Part shown: piece after piece, positions 1-10,100 of the stretch
Layout: every line of letters begins with the position of its first letter
Numbering within the stretch: position 1 is the stretch's first letter
Origin: a virus
DNA: 29,679 bases
IMG/VR virus record: IMGVR_UViG_3300030102_002068
Coordinates: 493-30,171 of that record
Direction: 5' to 3' (one strand)
The notes under the pieces: generated by a model
What the model was told of the DNA's origin: nothing
Database searches by the model: none
The model's input: only the letters and a program-made list of their open reading frames with translations
Position numbers and translations under genes: made by a program

Positions 1-57
1 TAATGTTTGTTGAAAAGTTGCTGGAATCTTTTGACAATAAGTCAATAAATTGTGACA

Positions 58-294
58 ATGAATCAGAGCATAGAGTCCAAGATTGATAAGATAATCGGTT
101 ACAAGACTTGGTCTGACAGGCGTAAGATAGACGCCCTGCTAGAAATGGATTGCATTATGTATACAAACCTAGGCCTTGATTCTACAAAAGAAGAAATCAA
201 AAGCGTCAAGGTGGCATCTAGAAAGATATACAAGGGTGTAGGTAAGATAGATAAAACTTTAGGCGATACTATGGTCAGGGCAATGGATAGGTAA
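58..294 (+). CDS. Small hypothetical protein, first gene of plus-strand operon
   Basis: A 78-residue protein with no recognised domain. It is lysine-, aspartate- and isoleucine-rich and mostly helical in appearance, with no signal peptide or membrane segment. I start it at the ATG at 58; a GTG at 52 in the same frame would add two residues (M-T), and the TAA at 46-48 limits the frame upstream. No Shine-Dalgarno sequence precedes either start. Its TAA (292-294) shares one base with the ATG of the next gene, so the two are probably translationally coupled. It lies on the strand opposite the virion genes and may be the end of an early or metabolic gene block extending left of the window. Function unknown. 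Confidence 0.6.
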   Translation: MNQSIESKIDKIIGYKTWSDRRKIDALLEMDCIMYTNLGLDSTKEEIKSVKVASRKIYKGVGKIDKTLGDTMVRAMDR

Positions 295-458
295 TGATAC
301 GACACGCACACAGGTTTCTACACATATTGACAACAATGGAAGAGATTCACGACCTTGTCAACGATTTGTACGAAGCTTGGGCGGACGAGGATTACGAGGC
401 GGTTGAGGTGCTCTGCGCCAAGATTACCGACATACTGAAATCCATCGAAAATGACTGA
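294..458 (+). CDS. Small acidic hypothetical protein, overlapping both neighbours
   Basis: A 54-residue frame whose ATG (294-296) overlaps the upstream TAA in a TAATG junction and whose TGA (456-458) lies 8 bases inside the phosphoesterase gene. An internal in-frame ATG at 336 would give a 40-residue version. The last 40 residues are strongly acidic and look like a pair of amphipathic helices (start MEEIHDLVNDLYEAW, end DILKSIEND), while the first 14 are basic and His-rich, so the 336 start is a real alternative. I prefer 294 because of the stop-start overlap. The gene exactly fills the space between two better-supported genes on the same strand. No family recognised. Confidence 0.55.
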   Translation: MIRHAHRFLHILTTMEEIHDLVNDLYEAWADEDYEAVEVLCAKITDILKSIEND

Positions 459-1158
459 AGTTAGACCTAGGCTTAGGGGACAAAAACTAGCCGCTTACAA
501 CAACCTTACAAGTAACGAGAAACGTTTATTGGTCGTGGGTGATATCCATGAACCTTTCTGTCTACCAGGATACCTTGATTTCTGCGTAGAGACATATCAA
601 AAATTTAACTGCAACGCCGTCCATTTCTGCGGGGATATCGTGGATAATCACTACAGCGCATATCATGAGACAGACCCAAATGGGCTCGGTGGGGGAATGG
701 AGCTTGACTTTGCGATAGAGAAGGTTCAGGAGTGGAATAAGGCATTTAAGCACGCCACGGTTTGTATTGGTAACCATGACCGATTGATTGGAAGGCGTGC
801 GTTCTCATCCAACATACCTAAGGCTTGGATTAAATCCTACAATGAAGTGCTTGGCACTAACTGGGACTGGCAGCCCCGCTTTGTTATTGATGGCGTGCAA
901 TACGTACATGGCGAGGGAGGGACTGCCCGTACTAGGGTAAAGAATGATATGATTAGTTGCGTACAAGGGCATATACATACGCAGTGCTACGTCGAGCATA
1001 TGTGTGGTCAGGATAAAAATATATTCGCTATGCAGGTGGGTTGTGGCATAGATAGGGAAAGTTATTCTCAAGCCTATGCTCGCAACTATAAGAAGCCTGC
1101 CATCGCTTGTGGCGTTGTCATTGGAGGCCACACCGCCATCAATGTGATGATGGATTAA
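451..1158 (+). CDS. Calcineurin-like metallophosphoesterase
   Basis: A 235-residue soluble two-metal phosphoesterase. All five motifs of the family are visible in order: D31-x-H33 (GDIHEP), G61-D62-x-x-D65 (GDIVDN), G107-N108-H109-D110, H153 in VHGE, and G173-H174-x-H176 (GHIHT). These residues form the bimetal site that hydrolyses phosphomono- or diesters; the substrate cannot be told from sequence. Such enzymes are common in phages and may act on nucleic-acid ends, nucleotides or protein phosphates. The length fits a bare catalytic domain. The ATG at 451 lies within the preceding small gene (8-base overlap), implying an operon. The TAA at 1156-1158 overlaps the stop of the giant gene converging from the right by 4 bases. 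Confidence 0.9.
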   Translation: MTEVRPRLRGQKLAAYNNLTSNEKRLLVVGDIHEPFCLPGYLDFCVETYQKFNCNAVHFCGDIVDNHYSAYHETDPNGLGGGMELDFAIEKVQEWNKAFKHATVCIGNHDRLIGRRAFSSNIPKAWIKSYNEVLGTNWDWQPRFVIDGVQYVHGEGGTARTRVKNDMISCVQGHIHTQCYVEHMCGQDKNIFAMQVGCGIDRESYSQAYARNYKKPAIACGVVIGGHTAINVMMD

Positions 1159-4100
1159 TAATCCCTAGCAATAATCTTTGCAATGTCGTTTGCTTCTTCA
1201 ATCCTATCCTCCTCTATTAACTTCGAATAAATACCTAGAAGCAATTCTTCTCTTCCTATTTCTGTATTGATGAAGTTTGCGTAAGGGCCATCTTTCGATG
1301 AGGTAGTTATTGTTGATGGGTCAAAAACATTCTTTCCATAAGTGTTTGACCAAGCATCTAATCCATAAAGTTCAAAGGCAATAATTTCATCTTGAATCGT
1401 GGTCGATGAATGGTGAGGAGATTTGTAGTCTAACATATACTTGACAGCTTCAGTCCTGTTGCCTACTGTGTTTATAACATTTGGTATATCCTTTTTGTTT
1501 AGTGGAGCGAGAGATGGCTCGTACGTTTTATCCTCCTCCTCCTTAGTAGGATACTTCACCTCTCCTCCACCATAAAGATTTTCCTTAGCATCATCCATTA
1601 CAATTTGGACATAGTCTATAAATCCTGGAATTTGAAGTGCATAATTACTCAAAGAGTATAGAACTACATCAGTTCTTGACTGACGCAAGCTATCCCTTCT
1701 TTCTTCGAGCTCCATTCTTTTCTTTTCATCTTTAATCACGAAGTTACCATCTTCATCAACTTCTTCTAGTTTACTATTTATTCTGCCTATTTCAGATTCA
1801 AGAGAAAAGAAAGTTTCTAACCTTTCCGCACTAACACCTAATTGCGGAGCAAGTATTCCAAATATCTCAGATTCAACATCAACTTCTTTACCTTCCGATA
1901 TTTTATCAACCAAAGTTCCTAGTCTGGAATAGTTAACAGAGTGCTCGTAATCTTTATATGTCTGTGTTTCAGGGTCGTAAGTTCCCAATAGGCTCGCTAT
2001 ATATTCTTCTTCCACTGCTTGATGAAAAACAAAAGAAACCAGTTGGTCTGATAATCCACCTCCACCACCTTTCGCTCCAAAAAGAATAGATTGGCCAACA
2101 CCACGCAGCATCTGCTGCATCGTTAATTCAGATTTAGATTCAGCCCATGCATTCAAATCTTCCTCGGAAACTGCGTACCCACTACCTGTAGCTTTGACCT
2201 CTTTGAGTTCTCTTATATCTTCAGGCACATCAGCATAGTTTTCGAAGAAGTACAATCCCTTTTCTTCGTCAAATGTTGCATCTTCAACAGCCTCATCTTC
2301 ATCATCTCCAAAGAAATATCCTACAACTTGAGGGATGATAGCTTTTGTTCCTGCGGTATAGAATGACATTCTGAATAAACTACCAGCCAAAATACCAACA
2401 GCTTCCTGCTTGGTCATATCTCCATTCTTGATGCCAGCTTGTATTGCTTGAGTTACTGTTTCATACTCGTAAGAAACGAAGTTTCTCATAAAAGAGTTTG
2501 CGGCTCTACCTACACCTCTTTCAGCACCTTCAGCACTACCTTTAAACGATTCCTTACCTAAGAAGGAGCTTATTGTGGCCGACTGTTGTATAGACTTCTT
2601 GTCCGCAAAGTTTCTAGCTCTTTCTATTGCATTTTTATTTTCACGCATGAAGGCCTCGTCGTTGTCTATTATCTTATTGACGTCTTCAGTTGTCATTGGA
2701 CGCCCCGTTATGCTTTCAAATTTTTGCTGAAACGAGCCAAACCAAATGGGGTTACCCAATGCTTGGTCTGGGACAGTCATGGCATAATCAGCCATTTTTT
2801 GCCCTCCTCGATATACGCCTCCCGCAAGCTCGCCTAATGCGCCGTATTCTCTGACCCCTAGTCCATCCGTAGAGGCTTCACCTGCACTTGCAGCGGCTAT
2901 TGTAGATGATGTAGTTAATCTACCTGTTTGAGATGAGCCAACATTTATAAGAAATGTAGCCCTTCTACCGTCCTTAAACATTCCATTCTTCCAAAGAAAT
3001 GCGCTTCCTTTTGCAGTTGATTTACCAAAACCAAACCCTGCCATACCAGCATTTGATATCAATTCAATGCCACCTCTCATACCTCCTCCAAGGCGAATAG
3101 CTACGTTAGCGGCGTAAATTTCTTCAAGAGCATTAAATGCTCCCATGTTGCTAGACACTCTAAGAACTCTGTTTAAGGACTGCTCCATTGTTTCTTGAAG
3201 TCCTTTTAGTTTTTTATACCTCTCATCTTTCTCAAACTTAGACCTGTCACCATCGTACTCATTTTCAATTTGAGACATAGCGGCATTGATATTCGCCCTT
3301 ACCTGCTTTAGTGCAGGTGTTAAGTGATAATCTCTTAATGTTTCATTAAATGCTCTATGCGCTGTTGTTATCGCATCAAAGTTTATTGATGGAGCGTCTC
3401 GATGAGAAGCCCTTCCGTGAGTCGTACCTCCTCTAGTACTTACTCCTGATGCAGAGTATTTATTCATGGCATCAGCCACCTCGGCGTCTATGCCCGCTCC
3501 GTCAACGTAGTGATGTGTGTATCCACTGAAAGATTGAGAACTACCACCTCTATATAATGAGCTTGCAGAGGCCGCATTTTCAGCATTCATAGTATTAACC
3601 TCTGTTATTATATCAAACGCCTTTTTCTCCGACTGCGTTAAGCCTATATTTTCAAATCCCTCGTCAAAAGTGACACCGTCTGTAAATACAGAAGCCATTC
3701 TATCTCTTACGATAGTTAGATAATCTCTTTCTGATTCACTTACATTAGGGTCGTTAATTCTAGCATCTAAATATTCAACCGCCGTAAACACCTTGCTACC
3801 CCTCATTGATGGATTTTGCTCCCACTCTCTTTGAAGTTCTAGTGCTTTAATTAAGGCTCTTGATATTTTTGTTTGCTCGGCTGAAGCAAAAGACATCCCT
3901 ACTCCTTTTACACCCTGCTTGTTTGATAGAAGTGAGGATGCTTCTTGAAGCTTTGACATCCCTCCTGCTAACTGCGCTTTGTACGTCTCATCAGCCGAAG
4001 CTAGCGTTCCGAATGTAGCATCAAAAATTGAGGTGTTATTGTAATTCCCTAAAAGCCTATCTACAGCTATCTTAGGGTTGATTCTTAGCAACTGATTATA

Positions 4101-7100
4101 GAATCCTTGAACCCCCTTTGTGCCTCCTATTATTGAAGGGATGATGTTCATAAACGCAGCCCTAATTCTTGAGAGCCTATTCATATCGGTTACATCCGTA
4201 GCCTTAGATGCAGAGACTCTAGACGCAATGTCCGCTCCAACTTTGTTTGCTTTTATTTTAACGCTAAGCTCGAAGGCGTTATTAGATACAAACCCATTGT
4301 TTATGTTGTCCATCACATTAGACAATAAAACTTGGTCTTTGAGGCTTAAACTATTGAAATCTTCCTCCGTTAAGTTTAATAACTCACCAGCAACATTCCT
4401 AGAATCTCTGTTAGGTATTTTAGCCAACATTCCTTCTCCTCCATCCTTATAAGATTCAGAATAGTTAAATACATTTTCCTTGGCCTCATTGCTAATTCTC
4501 TGAGCCTCCTCTTCAGACATACCCTCTTTCTCTACAGCTTCGCTAACTGCAATTTCACCTTCATCTATATTGTTGAATATAGACTCCGCTTGTCTAAGCA
4601 TAACATCTCTGTCATTTAGCGGAAGCTCCTTGGCTCTAGTGCTCATATCACTAGCCATATTCTTATACCTATCTAGATAGGTGTATGATATGTCATCTCT
4701 GTTGACGTTTATCTCGGTTCCATCTTGAAGCCTGATGGCTACCCCATCCATATCCTCCATTACAACCGTAGCCTCAGCCCCATTGTACATTACCTTCTCC
4801 CCAGCTAAAAGCTCTGAGCCATCCATAACATTCCCATCCTTGTCATAAATAGCCCTAACCTCTTCCATTGATACGTCAAGAGGATTTACACCAAACAATG
4901 TGTTAAGGGCGTTTGTAAGTAATGGGTCAGCCCCTAGCTTTCCTCTGCCAACATTTGCTTTTGCTTTTTGCCTATTAGAGTTTACTTCAGCTATCTCTTC
5001 CTTAAACTTCTTGTCAGATATCATTTTATCAATCTTCTCTTCAGCTCTTGCTGCTTGAACCTCATTGGTGAAGTCTGTGGTTGATAGGATTCTCATCAAA
5101 GACCTAGTCTGAGCGTTAGACAATGTAATGCCAGCCTCCTTGAGCATTTCTATTGCATCTAGCCCAGCAGTAGCAGTGGCTTTTCTCTGCGTCATCTTAC
5201 CTTGTCTACCAGCCCTCTCTTCTGCTTTATATTGGTCTCTAAGGGCTTTGAATTGGTCAACTAAAACCTTCCCTTTGTTTTGATTGATAATCTTAGCCGT
5301 CTCTCTTTCCACCCTAGCCCTAGCGTCTGCATTGGTCATATCAGTTCTAGCGACAAGGTCATATATTCTTTTCGACTGCGCAGGGGTTAGGAAGATGCCA
5401 TTCTCTTTGAACTGCTCATTGATTTTGGCAATCATATCTCGCTCAGCTTTCTGCTGTTCACCTACAGCCAATTTACCTGCCTTTTCTTGAAGCTCTAACT
5501 CTTTCTTCATCTGCTCATACGAGTCGACAACCATCTCCGTACCAGTCATTTTCTCTGGTCTACCTTGAGCCTCAGTTAGGCTGACACCCATTTCGTTTTT
5601 GACCATATCTATGATTTGGCCTCTAGTCTCTGAGTCACCCTCTTGATAAGCCTTCGTGCCTCTAGCATACGCCAAGGCATTCTCGTATTGCTGCTCCTCT
5701 AGAGTTGTGCCCATAGCCTTCTCCTCGTTCCACCTTTCTTTGGTCTTATCGATAACTCGCTTGACCTCCTCTTGTATTCTTTCAATAGGAGCCTCGGGGT
5801 CTGATTCTGCTACAAGTTCTGCTTCTGAATTTGTGCCGTCTATACTAGCCTCTAGTTCTTCGACTCTAGCATCTACGGCGGCTTTCATTTCTTCTTGAGC
5901 CTGAAGTTCTGCCTCTGCATCAATGTTTGTCTGAACGCCATATTGGTCAATGCGCATAGGTGAGCCCATCTGCTCAAGTGACTCATTGATAGTACCGACT
6001 AGGTCTGCATCAACTTGGTCGTTCTTGTTGACGTACTGCTTGTAAAGTTCAACTGCTGTTTCAGGGTCAGATAGAGTGATGGCCTCCTTGTATTCTTCAT
6101 AGGTGACATCTTCACCTGCCCTAATCTTTTCTGTTATGTTATCTACCTTTTCGTTGGCAGTCACACTCACGTCCTCCTCAGTTACAGGAGCCTCCTCAGT
6201 TACAGGAGCACCCTCTTCTGTTGTAGTCTCCACACTTACACGCTGAGAAGAGCCCATTGCCTCGTAACCCTTGTTTATTATATCTACCATATCACCCTCA
6301 ATGAGTTGATAGTTGATATTATTGGCAAGAGCCTCATTGTGTATCCGCTCAGCAGTCTGAGGGTCGTTTTGATTCACAAGGGACTCTACTAATGCTCTTA
6401 ATTCAATCATAGGTATCGACCCTGCCCCCTCTTTTAAATATTTATCCTTAACATCAGCGATGTTAGACTGGTCAGTAAATTTATTACCAGTTTCTCTGTT
6501 GAAGTTTGTGTAGTCTTCACCTGTAACAATGTATTGCTTCTTCCCTAGCCCAAGTAATCCACCTCTTTTTTCTGTGTAGTTGAGACCTTCTGGTGGAATT
6601 TCATCAAACACATAAGAACCATCTTCTTGCTTCTTACCTTTACCTAGGGCATCCATTTTCTCTCTGAGCGCCTCGGCTTCATCTCTATTTTTCTGAGCAC
6701 CTAAGTCTCCTTCTTGAGCGGCCATAGCCATACTTGGTTCACCCTCTATAGTCACTACCTCACCGACTGCCCGCCCAGTGGCAACGTCCCCAGCCATTGC
6801 CTCGATGAGAGACTTAGCACTAGCATCTGTATTAACTTCGGTTACTAATCCAAACTTGGCTGAAAGCTTATTGAAGAAGCTTGCGGATTTGTCTGTTACT
6901 GCCTCAACATTAGTATTGGCTGAAACAATACCAAAGAATTGAGCTACAGTTTCTCTGCTTATATCCCCAGACTCGTATTGCGATACAAACGATTCTAATT
7001 GAGCTTTAGTATCTGCATCGACATCGTTCATAATGTCGTTAGCAAGTGCAACCATATCAACCTTAAAGGCTTGGTCACTATTCATAGAGTTAAATATAAT

Positions 7101-10100
7101 CGCCTCAAACACCTCGTGGCCCACAGTAGTTTTGTCTGCCTTTGCTGCGTTAATGTGAATTACATTGTACTCTGGGTCAAATGCTCCCCTTCCGTTTGTG
7201 CCTGTGGCCGAAACAAATGAGCCTTGGTCTGTGTGAACTTGAAACTTAACGCCAGGAAAATTTGCTGATAGAGATTGTCTAGCAGACTCTATCTGAATGT
7301 CTATGGCATTTATTTGGTCTCCATTAGCTTTTGTTTTTCTATCTAAATCAGTTACTTGGTCAGCATATTTTTCAGGGTCTCCTATAAATACTTTAGAAAC
7401 GCCAAACATTCTAAACTTTGTTTTTTGGTCGTCTAATTGAGCAGCCAACCCAGCGTCTTTTTCAGATATATATACCAATCCGCCGTCGTAACCCGCTTCT
7501 AGGTACTCTATCATTTGCTCTTTACTGACAACCTCTCCGTCAATAACGTAGTCATTGTCGGCAACTGCCTTTTGATGCGTCTCGTTAAGGTTCATCAAAT
7601 CTTTGATGTCAGACTCAACTTGCTCTAATGAAGCCTCATATCCTTCGGGCTTTGTTCTATTTAATAAATTTCTTTTCGCATCTAAAAGTAAATAACTACC
7701 AATGGCATCAACGCTCATGTTTATGCCATTAAGTTTTTTCATTGACTCGTAAATACTTCCATTTGCTTGTAAAAGTTTTGCGGCTTGGTCTAATGTTACG
7801 AGGCCCTTGTTGCTATACTCCTTTACTAATTGACTAAACTCATAAGGGTTACTAGCCATCATATAGGCAAGCATAAGGTTTCTTGGTTGCGACATATCTG
7901 CATCAGTAGAGCCATCGCTCGCAGCACCCATAACCGCTGCAGTCAAAAATATTACTCCATTTTCGGCCATGCCATCTACAGTGGTAAATTGTCGCACCGC
8001 AGATAAAAAGTTCTCTTGGTATTCAAGACCAAAAAGTGCCCTCGAAAAATCCTGAAGACCTGTTTCAACACCTCTTTCTTGAATAACCTCACCTGTCCCA
8101 AAACCTACTGCTCGACCTACACCAGAACCGAAGTTGCCGAATCTTGTTTTAATACCAAGCGAAAGCGCATTTGCGTTGGGCACAAATCTAGACGCACCCG
8201 CAAACAATGTTGCATACGTAGCCCTTGCGCCAATTTGTCTCCAAAACGGCTCATTTCTGTCTAACTCTAGTCCAATACCAAAGGCGGGGATTCCTAGCTG
8301 TAGCATTTGAAGGCCAACAGCATTTGTCATGCCAATGCTTCTAAGTCCCAAACCCACTAACCCCCCTCCAGTCGCAAAGGCGGCTATGCTTATTGTGCCC
8401 TGTTCAACAGCGTTGAGAATAGTGTTGCCAACGCCCGTTTCGCCCTCGAAATCAGCATTTATCATCGAACCCGATAATAGCAATTCTCCATCTCTTCCTA
8501 TACGTGCTAAAGGGCTATCATTATAGGAAACAGCTCCAGATTCAAGTCTAAAAGTAACCCCACTTGGCTGGTATGGGGAAACATTAAAAAGGCTATTACT
8601 AAGCCCTGCATCAGACCTCATTTGCAAAAGCGACGCCTCTTTATCGTCGACGCCACGATACCTATACAACGATAGCGCAGGGTCTATAAACATGTTTAAA
8701 AACATTCCAACATATCTAGGCGCTTCACCTAAAATATTTTCAGTTCCCGAAAAAGACCCTGAAGTACTTATGAAAGGGTTATTCTTAAACGAACGAACAT
8801 ATTCTTTTCTCGTCTTCTTATCCATTTCTGGATACAAATTCTCTAAATATGATTCGTAATCCTTAGGGCTGTTTGGGTCTCCACCAGCGCCTAAGTAGTC
8901 TCCTTTTGTAAAATGTAATGTTGACTCAAAAACAGCATTTTGATAGGTCTCCGAGCCTAGAGTATCGCCTAAAACTTTGGCTGCAAATTCTGGCGTGTGC
9001 CTCATGCTCTTAATGAAATTTACATTGTCTGCTATTCCATTTATCAATGCCCTTTGAAGGTCTAACTTCTCTGGGGTCATAACGTTACCCTCGTTATCTA
9101 AAATTGGCTCACCTTTGTCATTCAGAAATGGAGTGCCAAAATCAACAACGCTGACAGCATCTAGCAATTCTGAGTAGTAGTTGGTGACAAAAATCATCCC
9201 CATCTCCTCTTCACTTATGTCAACCCAAGCATCATGAGTAAGTTCTTCCTTTCTTCTAGTGCTCTCTGGAAACAAGTAATCCTTCATTCTCAGAAAGATA
9301 TTCCCATCACGCATATCCTCGCCTATCTGAACCCAATCCTCACCAGATACTGTTTCAGTGAACGCCTTAAACAAGTCTTGCGCTCCGTATTCGAGCAACT
9401 CCTCTACTTGGTATACTCTCTCATAGGATTCATTTGCGGCCTTCCTATTGCTCTGAACCTCCATAATGAAGTCTATAACATCACTTTTAAATGGTGCTGC
9501 GTAACCCTTTGCTGTATTTTCTAACAAGAATTCAGCTTGGTCTATGGGGGTCTCAAAGTCTTGGAATAGACCGTTTATTACATCAAATCCTTTCGCAATA
9601 TCAAGCTCATCTCTGAAAAAAGCAAAAACCATTTCTGGGCTCATATCTTCTCCTTGAAGAGCCTCAATTCCTTGAAATATTTCCTCGCTGCTTATACCAA
9701 AAAGACCTGCCATATTCAAATAGCCATAAAGCTTATTGGTAACCTCTTCTAGTTCTTTTGTCTCATCTTTCGAAAAGTTCCCTAAGAAGAGTTGATTTGC
9801 TATGTTTTCGGATAGAATCCTGTTTTCTATTTGCGCTAGTGGTTTTTCCTGATATTCTTTTTGAGATGCCGCAAATGTTATCCTACCGTATTCTTCGTTG
9901 TATATTATTACGGCCTCGTCGTCCTCCATGAGTTTGTTTATGAGGAATACTTCCTTGGGAAACTCGGAAAGAGACGATGAAATAGTGCCATCTGGCGTCA
10001 TAGAATATGCCTGAGCAGAATTAATTATTTTATTCTGTGTCTCTTGGTCTAGATTATCAAACTCATCCTTTGTAAGAGAAAAAGTGCCATTGCCTTCGTC

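Noticed and set aside
3-86. Short open frame at the left edge (27 codons from an ATG in TAATG, ending in TGA at 84-86)
   Set aside because: It overlaps the 78-aa gene in another frame and may be only the tail of a gene left of the window or chance; nothing in the sequence decides between these.
4120-4452. Plus-strand open frames inside the giant and tail genes (for example 4120-4452, 9234-9524, 17277-17687)
   Set aside because: They lie opposite strongly supported genes, have no family resemblance or operon context, and look like complementary-strand shadows.
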